Positions 8,127 to 16,255 of a stretch of DNA of 41,685 nucleotides are shown here, one piece after another. The stretch's first letter is position 1; each line of letters begins with the position of its first letter. Below the pieces are notes generated by a model. That model searched no databases, was not told where the DNA came from, and was given only the letters and a program-made list of their open reading frames with translations. Source of the DNA: Flavobacteriaceae bacterium PS02337 (GTDB lineage: Bacteria > Bacteroidota > Bacteroidia > Flavobacteriales > Flavobacteriaceae). The position numbers were made by a program, and so were the translations under genes. The stretch covers positions 1 through 41,685 of the forward strand of contig JASCOE010000022.1 of NCBI GenBank assembly GCA_029959285.1. Reading direction: 5' to 3'.

Positions 8127-9299
8127 CTAAATTTTTTTCATTTCTCCATTGTACAGAACCCTGTAATAGTCGTTGCTTTCAATGAGCAAGCCTTCTGATT
8201 TTTGATTGGGAAAGCTTTTGGAATAATCTTTGGGATGTTTAACATCAATTCCGATTACTTTTTTGCTGAATTGGGTATTGACTTCCGGTTGAAGCGTATG
8301 GCCCACCACGATTGCTTTTGCATCGAATTTATCAAGACCTCGTTCTATATCCTTTTGAGTCAAATCGTCTTTGAAATACCCTCGGTACCAAGCGATGCCT
8401 TTGTGAGAAGAAATCAGTAATTGTTCTATATTTTTTTGTGGATTAGGATAGTAAGGTTTGTAATAATTATTGCGAATTATTTGATTTGCCTGGTCAAGAT
8501 TTATTTTATAATCAGCCAAATCAGGATGGATTCCTCCGTGTGAAAAAAGGATGCCATTAATTTTTTCGATGGTATTTTTGCTCGACATCCATCTGCCAAG
8601 AAAAGAATTTTTACCATACAATTCGGTTTGCTGTTTTTTTAAGATCGAAGCAACGTGGTAATATTTCGGGGAAGCAGATTCAAAATTTCCCTGCATATTT
8701 TTCAATTCGTGGTTTCCTAAAATAAAATGGACTGTTCCGCCTTTCTCTTTTGCCTCCTGTTCTAATTTATAGATAAACCAGAGCACCTGTGTGGTAGAAA
8801 AATCCCTGTCCACAAAATCACCAAGCAAAACAAGATGGTTATTCCCAAACGACCAATGGAGCTTTTGGTCAATGACTTTATTTGAAATCAAAAAATCACG
8901 AAAAGTTCTCAAACCGCTTTCAATATCCGATATGGCGAGAATTTTGCCCTTGTCGCTGTAAGTGTTTTTAGGAATTGTGATCGTGTTGTCGATAGAGAAT
9001 TCAAACCCAGTAGAATCTAATGGGAAATAGCAATAAGCCGGAATCTTGGAATTTGAAGCATATTCTTTTTGGTCTAAGTAAAATCCATCATCCTGATTGC
9101 CTCTGATGTAATTTACACTCAAAATACTGTCATTTTTATTAAAAATATAGGGACCATCCTTATCCCAATTCATCATTTCGGGATTTTCTGCATAGCGGAA
9201 ACTGGCTCCGTGATACAACCCGAAAGAAATAGCCATAGCGGCTAATACTGCAAATGTGATGCTGATATGTTTTACATATCTGAAAATTCTTTTTTTCAT
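8127..9299 (-). CDS. Membrane-anchored metallophosphoesterase (calcineurin-like)
   Basis: The 390-residue product has an N-terminal membrane segment (about residues 10-28) and then a calcineurin-type phosphoesterase domain facing the periplasm. Metal-ligand motifs visible in order are ILAISDIES (the first block), VLLGDFVDR, FILGNHE, FSHGGIHPD and AIVVGHT. The first block reads D-x-E, not the usual D-x-H. The layout resembles serine/threonine phosphatase or ApaH-like enzymes; the substrate is unknown. The ATG at 9299 gives MKKRIFRYVKHI and the membrane anchor; the frame is open to 9365 but that extension adds nothing sensible. It is divergent from the two-component pair. Confidence 0.88.
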   Translation of the reverse strand: MKKRIFRYVKHISITFAVLAAMAISFGLYHGASFRYAENPEMMNWDKDGPYIFNKNDSILSVNYIRGNQDDGFYLDQKEYASNSKIPAYCYFPLDSTGFEFSIDNTITIPKNTYSDKGKILAISDIESGLRTFRDFLISNKVIDQKLHWSFGNNHLVLLGDFVDRDFSTTQVLWFIYKLEQEAKEKGGTVHFILGNHELKNMQGNFESASPKYYHVASILKKQQTELYGKNSFLGRWMSSKNTIEKINGILFSHGGIHPDLADYKINLDQANQIIRNNYYKPYYPNPQKNIEQLLISSHKGIAWYRGYFKDDLTQKDIERGLDKFDAKAIVVGHTLQPEVNTQFSKKVIGIDVKHPKDYSKSFPNQKSEGLLIESNDYYRVLYNGEMKKI

Positions 9300-9502
9300 C
9301 TTGTTTTCGATTAATTTAGGCAAACATAAAGACCTCTGCATCGCCGATGAAATAATTGTGACCAACGTTTTAATTTGCCTGACAAGAAGTATTTTGAAAT
9401 GTGCAAAGTACTTTTGTCACTTCTTTTCGTTATTTCAAAACGCTTTGAATGCTGTTTGCCAACAGGTTTGCAGAGCCTTATTTATAGTTGTAATATTGCA
9501 TT

Positions 9503-10309
9503 ATGATGACCCTTAGAAGAAATTTGAAATGGATGGTGGCAGCACTTGCGGCAGCTGCGCTTGTTCCTGTAATGATTACGGTTTATGAAGTGATTTTTTC
9601 GCAGAATAAATCGGTAGTTTTCTTAGGGAACTACCACCCAAAAGTTGTCCTGATTGTAATTTGCTATTATGTGCTGCTTGGAGCTCTTGGGGTTGTTTGG
9701 CTTATTGGACAGATTATTTTTATAAGCAAACTGAAAAGTGAAAAAACAAAAGCCGAATTGATGCTTTTGAAAAGCCAGGTCAGTCCGCATTTCTTTTTTA
9801 ATATGCTTAACAATTTATATGGTTTGGTTGCCAAAGATCCGCCAAAGGCACAAGAATTGATACTGAAGCTTTCCGATATGATGCGCTACAGCATTTATGA
9901 AGGAGAAAAGGAGCAGGTTGCAATTCAGGAAGAAATTGATTTTTTGAAAAACTATGTAGAGCTGCACAAAATGCGCTACCATAAACGCATAACAGTTGAA
10001 TTTAATTGTGATGTGGATCAAAGCCAAAAAGTAGTCCCCTTATTGTTTATCATACTTTTGGAAAATGCTTTCAAACACGGAGTCGAAAATTTGAGGCAAG
10101 ATGCTTATATCAAAATGAATTTGGCCGCTTCACAAAACCAGATCATTTTTGACATTGAAAACAACTATCAAAAAATGGATATTCCATCGGGAATAGGTTT
10201 GAAAAATCTAAAAAGAAGGCTGGAATTAATTTATCCCAATGAGCATGTACTGAGTTTTTCGACAACAGAAAGTGTCTATCAGGCGCGGCTAATTTTGAAA
10301 CAATTATGA
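9503..10309 (+). CDS. LytS/YehU-type sensor histidine kinase
   Basis: This is a 268-residue sensor kinase of the His_kinase (PF06580) group. Two membrane segments (about 10-32 and 48-73) hold a short extracytoplasmic loop, so it has no large sensor domain. The phospho-acceptor box LKSQVSPHFFFNMLNNL puts the histidine at about residue 96, and the ATPase N-box is seen in ILLENAFKHGVEN, with GIGLKNLKRRLELIYP near the end. The ATG at 9503 is followed at once by another ATG at 9506; either may be used. The stop overlaps the start of the response regulator by four bases (ATGA), so the two are translationally coupled partners. Confidence 0.93.
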   Translation: MMTLRRNLKWMVAALAAAALVPVMITVYEVIFSQNKSVVFLGNYHPKVVLIVICYYVLLGALGVVWLIGQIIFISKLKSEKTKAELMLLKSQVSPHFFFNMLNNLYGLVAKDPPKAQELILKLSDMMRYSIYEGEKEQVAIQEEIDFLKNYVELHKMRYHKRITVEFNCDVDQSQKVVPLLFIILLENAFKHGVENLRQDAYIKMNLAASQNQIIFDIENNYQKMDIPSGIGLKNLKRRLELIYPNEHVLSFSTTESVYQARLILKQL

Positions 10310-10998
10310 TTAGATATTTAATTATTGACGATGAACCCATTGCTCACGACATCATCAAGGGGTACTGCGATCTAGTGCCCAATATGCGACTAGTTAAAAA
10401 CTGCTACGATGCTTTGGATGCTTTTGAGTTTTTGAACACCAATGATGCAGATTTGATTTTTTTGGATTTGAATATGCCCGTTTTGAAAGGTTTTGATTTT
10501 CTAAAAACGCTTCAAAATCCGCCAAAAGTAATTATCACCACCGCATACAGTGAATTTGCTGTGGAAGGATATGAATATCCTATTTCGGATTATCTGCTTA
10601 AACCTTTTGGTTTTGAACGTTTTCTAAAAGCAATAAATAAAGCGTTCAGCTCACCTAACCAAAAGACTATACCGTTTGAAAATAGTATTATTTCCAGACA
10701 AATATTTGTTCAGAGCAATAAAAGACACATTCAGCTGGAGATTGAAAACATTCTTTATATTGAAGCAACAGGAAACTACACCAAAATTATAACTTCGGAT
10801 CAGACCATTACAATTCGTGAAAAGATCTCTGCATTTTTGGAGCTGCTGCCAAAAAATGAATTTGTGCAGACCCACAAATCATTTGTTGTAGCTGTAAAAC
10901 AGATTAATAGCATTGAAGGGAATACTGTATTTATTGCAAATCATAAGATTCCTATTGGCAAAATTTACAAACTTAATATTCTTCAATTATTAAAGTAG
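10306..10998 (+). CDS. LytTR-family response regulator
   Basis: The 230-residue protein has an N-terminal receiver domain (about 1-115) and a C-terminal LytTR DNA-binding domain (about 133-230). In the receiver the acidic pair is in LIIDDEP, the phosphorylated aspartate is D54 in IFLDLNMP, and the conserved lysine is in YLLKPFG. The LytTR part shows IENILYIEATGNYTKI and FVQTHKSFVVAVKQI. It is coupled to the LytS-type kinase by a 4-base overlap. Such pairs in Bacteroidota usually control a few nearby or envelope genes; the target here is not evident. Confidence 0.95.
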   Translation: MIRYLIIDDEPIAHDIIKGYCDLVPNMRLVKNCYDALDAFEFLNTNDADLIFLDLNMPVLKGFDFLKTLQNPPKVIITTAYSEFAVEGYEYPISDYLLKPFGFERFLKAINKAFSSPNQKTIPFENSIISRQIFVQSNKRHIQLEIENILYIEATGNYTKIITSDQTITIREKISAFLELLPKNEFVQTHKSFVVAVKQINSIEGNTVFIANHKIPIGKIYKLNILQLLK

Positions 10999-11713
10999 TT
11001 TTGACTAAGTTTGGCATAGGTTCAAGATGTGCGAATCCTGATAGGTTATCTGATAACTTACTTTAAAATATCTTATATTTCTTGTAAATATCGCTTCTTT
11101 TACAGTTTAGAGTGTGATTCTCTATAAATCACTGTCTGTGATTTCATATTAATGATTTTTAGGAGCTCTTCCCGCTATGCGTTCCAATCTTTTGTGCCGA
11201 ACCCCGGCACAAAAGGATTTCACTGCTATCGGGGCTAAAAAGTTGAATAGGCAATTGCGGAATTACCTATGAATTTATAATTCATTAATAAAATATGAAG
11301 CAATGCAATGATGATTGCGCCCGGTAATAGATTTATGAAAACTGTATGTAATAATTTATTAATTCAGGTAATCAGCTATGAAGGGTATGATAATTATATC
11401 ATCGTTTTGATATTTTAATTTCAGTGACAAAAACACTGCTATGGATGCAAAGTAAAATCCTTTTGCAAAAAGATGCAGGATGTATTTCAGCACGGCAGGC
11501 ATCCTATGAATTCTTGCTGTCTTTTTCTACAAAAGCATGGTAGCAGAGCACCAGTATGTCCAGAAAGACAATAGTTAGCCTATTGTAATGCTGGTATGGC
11601 TGTTCTGTTTCAAGAATAAACAATAAAGGATTGTGGGGGAAAGAAAGAGCTATCAAAGTATGAGTAATGTGCTTGGTTTTACTTTCTTCCTAACTGTGAA
11701 GCTCGTATTTCTT
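10999..11713. other. Long spacer between the LytTR gene and the ars operon end
   Basis: About 715 bases with no supported gene. It holds repeat copy B (11162-11277). A minus-strand frame of about 45 codons ends with TAG at 11504-11506 and reads roughly TEQPYQHYNRLTIVFLDILV near its middle; it has some coding character but I recognise nothing in it, and it could be a gene remnant. The plus-strand frame opening near 11633 runs antisense into the ACR3 gene and is a shadow. Confidence 0.5.
11162..11277. repeat. TGTGCCGAA-CCCCGG dispersed repeat, copy B
   Basis: It begins GGAGCTCTTCCCGCTATGCG and continues through the TTTTGTGCCGAACCCCGGCA core (dyad with CACAAAAGG) to ATCGGGGCTAAAAAG and TTGAATAGGCAATTGCGG. 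It lacks the ~26-base insert of copies C and D but has the same right flank as they do. Confidence 0.85.
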
Positions 11714-12799
11714 TTAAGCTGTTTCTACAGGGAGCTGTTTTGTGAAATACTTCTTCCTGAACCAGAATGCAAGGTTTACCAGTGCTATAAGAGCAGGAAC
11801 TTCTACCAGAGGACCAATAACTCCTGCAAATGCCTGACCGCTGTTTATTCCAAACACGCCGATTGCCACGGCAATGGCGAGTTCAAAATTATTCCCGGTT
11901 GCTGTAAATGCTATAGAGGCCGCTTTTGAATAGTCTGCTCCAAAATATTTACCAGTAAAAAAACTTATGATAAACATTAAGGTAAAGTAAATCACAAGGG
12001 GTATTGCAATACGCACTACATCCATAGGGATCTGAACAATAAGTTCCCCCTTCAGGCTGAACATTACAATGATTGTAAAGAGCAATGAAATAAGCGTAAT
12101 TGGCGAGATAAACGGCACGTACTTATTCTCAAACCATTCAGAACCTTTTATAGCTATCAAAGTATAACGGCTTATGATTCCCAAAGCAAAAGGGATACCT
12201 AAATAAATACCCACACTCTGGGCAATCTGTGCAATACTGATATTCACCTCGAAACCATCATATCCAAAATAGGGAGGCAGAATGGTTATAAAAATGTAAG
12301 CGTATACGCTATAAAGCAGCACCTGAAAAATGCTGTTAAGGGCAATAAGTCCTGCCGCATATTCACGGTTTCCGTCTGCCAGATCGTTCCATACCACAAC
12401 CATTGCAATACAGCGTGCCAGACCGATAAGGATTACACCAATCATGTACTGAGGATATCCGCTTAAAAACAGGAGTGCCAATAAAAACATTAACACAGGG
12501 CCTACAATCCAGTTTAGGAATAAAGAGGCGCCCAAGACTTTAGTGTTTTTGAAAACCTGTCCCATCTGTTCGTATTTTACTTTTGCCAGAGGCGGATACA
12601 TCATCAGGATAAGCCCTATTGCCAATGGAATGTTTGTGGTGCCGCTGGAGAAAGAATTAATGAAATCTCCGCTGGAAGGAATAAAGTATCCTATTGCCAC
12701 GCCTATAGCCATAGCAAGGAAAATCCAAAGGGTTAAAAAGCGGTCAAGAAAACCTAGTTTTTTACGTCCGACTGCTGGTGCACAGTTATTTGCTGACAT
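11714..12799 (-). CDS. acr3: ACR3-family arsenite efflux permease
   Basis: This 361-residue membrane protein of about ten helices exports arsenite (As(III)) from the cytoplasm using the proton-motive force. The family signature is clear: [20 protein letters not shown] near the N-terminus, [18 protein letters not shown] with the conserved, functionally required cysteine at about C130, and [17 protein letters not shown] in helix 9. Length is normal for ACR3. It is the last gene of the minus-strand ars operon and begins one base after the stop of the reductase gene, so the two are tightly coupled. Confidence 0.96.
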   Translation of the reverse strand: MSANNCAPAVGRKKLGFLDRFLTLWIFLAMAIGVAIGYFIPSSGDFINSFSSGTTNIPLAIGLILMMYPPLAKVKYEQMGQVFKNTKVLGASLFLNWIVGPVLMFLLALLFLSGYPQYMIGVILIGLARCIAMVVVWNDLADGNREYAAGLIALNSIFQVLLYSVYAYIFITILPPYFGYDGFEVNISIAQIAQSVGIYLGIPFALGIISRYTLIAIKGSEWFENKYVPFISPITLISLLFTIIVMFSLKGELIVQIPMDVVRIAIPLVIYFTLMFIISFFTGKYFGADYSKAASIAFTATGNNFELAIAVAIGVFGINSGQAFAGVIGPLVEVPALIALVNLAFWFRKKYFTKQLPVETA

Positions 12800-12800
12800 T

Positions 12801-13415
12801 TTATTTTTTTATTTGTGAGAATACGTAAAACATTTCAGTTCCGATCTGCAGGCTGCGCTCCAGATAAGTTTCTTTCTGCTGGGGGGTTCCGTCAGAAATT
12901 TTTGGATCTTCAAAGGTAATCGGGATTCTTTTCTCTGCGCCTGCTATAAAAGGGCATCCGCCGTCAGCCTGCGAGCAGGTCATTATTGCGGCAAATCCGC
13001 TTTCAGGATTGAAATCATCATCATAGGTTTTGGAAAAACCAATGACAGGAAGCCCATCAGCTGAATATTTTATGGAATAAACAGGGTTTGATCCCTCTGA
13101 AAGGGTTTTGATGTTGAATCCTGAATCCTTCAAAGTTTCGGCTGCCATAGGGAAAAGGGCAGTAGCCTGGGTTCCTCCTGAATAGCATGAAACGTTTTTG
13201 ATGCCGTAATAGGCAGCGGCAGTCTGCGCCCAAACCTGCGAGAGGTGGCTTCTTCTGGAATTGTGCGTGCAGATTAGGTTTAGCCTGGTTTCCAGCTTAC
13301 TGTCCACTTTAGTCTGAATGAAGTCGATTAAGGGCTGCAGGACTGCTTTGCGATCTTCTGGAATCTTTTTAAAATCAAATGATTTGACGGTATTTTCAAT
13401 TTGTGGATATAACAT
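12801..13415 (-). CDS. arsC: Arsenate reductase / low-molecular-weight protein tyrosine phosphatase-like
   Basis: The 204-residue product contains the phosphatase-type P-loop CTHNSRRS (C-x5-R-S; nucleophile about C49), which in this family reduces arsenate to arsenite for the pump. It is longer than the 130-residue thioredoxin-linked ArsC, with a ~40-residue N-terminal extension ([20 protein letters not shown]), a form common in ars operons of Bacteroidota. A second cysteine pair lies around [13 protein letters not shown] and could supply the resolving thiol. Its location between DUF6428 and ACR3 supports the arsenic role. The symbol is functional; it is not the glutaredoxin-linked ArsC of plasmid R773. 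Confidence 0.88.
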   Translation of the reverse strand: MLYPQIENTVKSFDFKKIPEDRKAVLQPLIDFIQTKVDSKLETRLNLICTHNSRRSHLSQVWAQTAAAYYGIKNVSCYSGGTQATALFPMAAETLKDSGFNIKTLSEGSNPVYSIKYSADGLPVIGFSKTYDDDFNPESGFAAIMTCSQADGGCPFIAGAEKRIPITFEDPKISDGTPQQKETYLERSLQIGTEMFYVFSQIKK

Positions 13416-13457
13416 AGTTTTTGGGCCGTTATGGTTTATTAATTATCTGTTTAATGA

Positions 13458-13931
13458 TTAGCAGCATCCTGCGCCCGGAGTGCATGAAGAAGCATTATCA
13501 GTATTTAGCTGAGATAATTTTACTTTAGGCTTATCAGACGCAATACCGCACTGCTCCTGAGCAAGGCAGGCTGTCTGTTTATTAAGCAAAGTGAAGTTTT
13601 TACCGTTAAAATCCAAATCGTATTTCCCGATAGTATTGTTTTGGTACTCCACTTCAATTTCATTGTCTTCAATTCCCAGTACTTTTTCTGAAAGCTCGAT
13701 GATGTGGATCAGCTTCTGCGGTTTAAGCCTGTGCTCATAGTCGTTGGCATCCCAAAGCTGGAAATTTACGACAGTTTCTTTTCTTACTACGCCTCCGCAG
13801 TCGATGAAGTTTTTGGTAACCAGGCCTACTTCAGTTACGTGAAAATATTCCGGTACAAATGTGCCGTCAGGCAGCTCAAAATTTACAGCTTCTACTGTTT
13901 TAAGCACTTCTTTAATTTCTGAAAGTTTCAT
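13458..13931 (-). CDS. DUF6428 family protein of the ars operon
   Basis: This 157-residue soluble protein has no known catalytic motif. It looks like the DUF6428 family that recurs in ars operons of Bacteroidota. The body is mostly beta and polar (FELPDGTFVPEYFHVTEVG, FQLWDANDYEHRLKPQKL). Cysteines cluster at the end: TACLAQEQCGI and the very C-terminal SSCTPGAGCC. Such a tail could hold As(III) and pass it on, but that is my inference. It lies third in the operon, 33 bases downstream of the acetyltransferase gene and 42 upstream of the reductase gene. Confidence 0.8.
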   Translation of the reverse strand: MKLSEIKEVLKTVEAVNFELPDGTFVPEYFHVTEVGLVTKNFIDCGGVVRKETVVNFQLWDANDYEHRLKPQKLIHIIELSEKVLGIEDNEIEVEYQNNTIGKYDLDFNGKNFTLLNKQTACLAQEQCGIASDKPKVKLSQLNTDNASSCTPGAGCC

Positions 13932-13964
13932 AATTTTTTATATTTAGTTACACTATATTTTTTA

Positions 13965-14450
13965 TTAAATAATAACGGAGCTTCTTCTTTCAAGAAATGC
14001 AGTATCTCTCCAGATGCCATTTTGTTTTCCGATTTTCTCCCTTGTTCCAAGTATCCTGAAACCTGCTTTTTCATGAATGCGGAGACTTGCCGTGTTCTCA
14101 GGAAAGATCCCTGCCTGAAGCGTCCAGATTCCTTCTGCTTCGCTCTGTCGGACAAGTTCATTTAAAAGGGTCAGCCCGATTCCTTTTCCTGAATGTGCGG
14201 GATCCACATATACGCTTACTTCTGCAACCCCTGCATACACGCAGCGGGAAGAAACAGGGGTAAGGGCGGCCCAGCCAATTACTTTACCATCTTCCTGCAT
14301 CACAACTCGGCAGGGCTTAAGATGTGATAGGTCCCAATCTTCCCATGAAGGGGCGCTGGTCTGGAAAGTGGCATTGCCGGTATCTATCCCTTTTTGGTAG
14401 ATTAATTTTACCTGATCCCAATGTTTGGCCGAAAGTTTTCTGATTTCCAT
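13965..14450 (-). CDS. arsN1: GNAT N-acetyltransferase, ArsN1/phosphinothricin acetyltransferase-like
   Basis: The 161-residue protein is a GNAT acetyltransferase closest in motif content to phosphinothricin (PAT) and ArsN1 enzymes: GNATFQTSAPSWEDWD near the N-terminus, the acetyl-CoA site VYVDPAHSGKGIGLTLLNEL, and the PAT-type end FRILGTREKIGKQNGIWRD. ArsN1 enzymes are known to acetylate the amino group of arsinothricin, an arsenic antibiotic, and its phosphorus analogue. Being second in an ars operon supports that role. The ATG at 14450 is chosen (MEIRKLSAKHW); it lies 12 bases after the arsR stop, whereas the ATG at 14471 would overlap arsR. The substrate is inferred. Confidence 0.82.
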   Translation of the reverse strand: MEIRKLSAKHWDQVKLIYQKGIDTGNATFQTSAPSWEDWDLSHLKPCRVVMQEDGKVIGWAALTPVSSRCVYAGVAEVSVYVDPAHSGKGIGLTLLNELVRQSEAEGIWTLQAGIFPENTASLRIHEKAGFRILGTREKIGKQNGIWRDTAFLERRSSVII

Positions 14451-14461
14451 ATTTTTATAGA

Positions 14462-14794
14462 TTAACAGCATTCGCTTCTCTTCTTTGCCAGATGATCTGA
14501 TATATGCTCAAAGAAGCCTTTTATCTTTTCCAGACCAGGTTCATTGATGCAGTAGCAGATCGAGTTCCCTTCGATGCTCCCTTTAATCAGCCCTGCATTT
14601 TTCAATTCTTTCAAATGCTGTGAAACCGTCGGCTGTGAAAGGGGAAGTTCGTTTACAATATCCCCGCAGATGCAGGAATCCACTTTTAATAAATATTCCA
14701 TAATAGCAATACGCGCAGGATGGCCCAGCGCTTTGGCTAAAACAGCCAGCTCATTCTGGCTTTCTGTAAAGTGATCTGTTTTTGTTGCTCCCAT
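14462..14794 (-). CDS. arsR: ArsR-family metalloregulator
   Basis: The 110-residue winged-helix repressor opens the ars operon. The helix-turn-helix is at about 46-70 (LPLSQPTVSQHLKELKNAGL). The As(III)-sensing thiols are probably C41 and C43 in DSCICGDIV, at the start of the DNA-binding helix where classic ArsR has ELCVCDL; further cysteines lie in ICYC and the C-terminal ECC. On binding arsenite it leaves the DNA. The ATG at 14794 is preferred (MGATKTDHF); the ATG at 14815 would start inside the likely operator. Confidence 0.95.
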   Translation of the reverse strand: MGATKTDHFTESQNELAVLAKALGHPARIAIMEYLLKVDSCICGDIVNELPLSQPTVSQHLKELKNAGLIKGSIEGNSICYCINEPGLEKIKGFFEHISDHLAKKRSECC

Positions 14795-14806
14795 CGTTTT
14801 ATATTT

Positions 14807-14849
14807 ATATTGCAATATTACGATATAATGTTTAGACGAAACAAATTTA
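14807..14849 (-). promoter_or_regulatory. ars operon promoter and probable ArsR operator
   Basis: Reading the minus strand, TAAATTTG (14849-14842) fits the -7 consensus TAnnTTTG and would put the transcript start near 14835. Between it and the arsR start lies ATATTGCAATAT (14807-14818), a perfect 12-bp palindrome placed where a repressor would block early transcription. No good -33 TTG is visible. Confidence 0.6.
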
Positions 14850-15152
14850 AATATGAAAATTTTCTTAAAATCTGTTTAATTTTTATTTAAGGCCCTACCC
14901 ATATAATAAAAAGCACCGTTAAAAAAGGTTTAATCCTTATAGTTTTGAATTAATTTTTTGTTCTGTTTTATTACTGCGCAAAATAACTGCGCAGCTGTTG
15001 AATATCTTTGAATCAAAATAATACCTAAATTTGATAATTACTTGGCATACAGGGTAAGGTGCTCTTTAAGAGTACCGAACTCTATTTAGGATAATTGGAA
15101 AGCAGGTATTATTTATTGGTGAGATTTATACTAATCAAAAACAACTTTAAAA

Positions 15153-16088
15153 ATGAAAATTCATTATCAAGGCGAGCTTCCAATGATTGAAACGGAAGCT
15201 TTTAAAAAATTTGAAAAAGAGTATGACAGCAATGCTGATTTTCTTGAAAATTTCTCAAATCTATTGAGTTTCAGCGGAAGAATAATTTCATTGATTACCG
15301 ATAAAGAGCTTCTGCATATCAGCGGTCATGTGATTGAGAATTCGGTACAGACACTAAGAAGCATCAAATTGTGCTGTTCCATTGGTAGTTTTGCCGATGC
15401 CAATACTTTAATCAGAAGATTGAGAGATGACCTGCTCCTGTATGTGTATACGCTGGCGGTTGTGAATCAAAGAAAACCTTTTACCCAAAATTCCCTTGAT
15501 AATTTTAAAATGGATGATTTAGAGACGTTTGTGGAAGGTTTTTCATCTTTAGCATTTAATCAGGTAATGACCGATGACGAAAAAGCTGTTGAAGCTTGGC
15601 TGACTAATAAAGTTGTTGAAGCTCCTGCAGGGGTGAGGAGAAAATTAAGTTTTAAAAATTACATGAATGTCCTTGAACAGAATGAGAATATTAAGCAGGT
15701 GCTGACAGGCTGTAACCTTCAGGGTTACTGGAAAGTCCTGACTGGGAAGCTCAATAATTATGTCCACAATAATGGAAGGCAGTTCTCCCAGCATAATCTG
15801 ATACGGTCAAGCAATGCACAGTTGGATATTTATCTGGGAAATGTCAATACAAGGGTTTCCTATATATTAACCTTTTTTCTTATAACGGTTTCGATGGTAG
15901 AATCCGCCTTATTGTGTTCTGGGGATATTGAGGACTATCTTGATATGGGAATGGATCCTCCTGAGGACTGCCAGTACGAAATCGCTCCTTTTATACAGCA
16001 ATACATTGATAATAAAGTTACGGCTATGCATCCTGAGCTGAAGCAGTTCCTGAAAGACAAGAACAATCATGGAATGAAAATAGAATAA
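15153..16088 (+). CDS. Conserved-looking protein of unknown function
   Basis: I do not recognise this 311-residue protein. It is largely helical and soluble, with a hydrophobic helix near 235-258 (VSYILTFFLITVSMVESALL). The central pattern, IGSFADANTLIRRLRDDLLLYVYTLAVV, then a conserved-looking YVHNNGRQFSQHN, recalls the helical bundle of DUF5677-like proteins, but the match is too loose to name. There is no signal peptide. A long AT-rich leader precedes the ATG at 15153 and a strong hairpin follows, so it is probably a single-gene unit. An internal ATG at 15183 is a possible alternative start. Confidence 0.75.
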   Translation: MKIHYQGELPMIETEAFKKFEKEYDSNADFLENFSNLLSFSGRIISLITDKELLHISGHVIENSVQTLRSIKLCCSIGSFADANTLIRRLRDDLLLYVYTLAVVNQRKPFTQNSLDNFKMDDLETFVEGFSSLAFNQVMTDDEKAVEAWLTNKVVEAPAGVRRKLSFKNYMNVLEQNENIKQVLTGCNLQGYWKVLTGKLNNYVHNNGRQFSQHNLIRSSNAQLDIYLGNVNTRVSYILTFFLITVSMVESALLCSGDIEDYLDMGMDPPEDCQYEIAPFIQQYIDNKVTAMHPELKQFLKDKNNHGMKIE

Positions 16089-16121
16089 AGTGATGCGTAA
16101 TTTTAAGATCGGAAGGATTAT

Positions 16122-16170
16122 AAGTAGAAAAACTGAAATTCTTTCAGTTTTTCTACTTTCAGGCTTTTTT
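16122..16170 (+). terminator. Strong terminator hairpin after the unknown gene
   Basis: A perfect 17-bp stem (16122-16138 with 16142-16158) and a 3-base loop, followed by CAGGC and a T-run at 16165-16170. It lies 34 bases after the stop codon at 16088. Confidence 0.75.
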
Positions 16171-16255
16171 GATTTTTTATTTTAGCAGTAAATAACTTTT
16201 TGTTAGCAGTTCAACAACAATTAATGCATATTTTCTAATTAAATAAGTAAATAAT

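Noticed and set aside
11633-11929. Plus-strand open frame of 98 codons
   Set aside because: Most of it is antisense to the ACR3 gene, which is certain.
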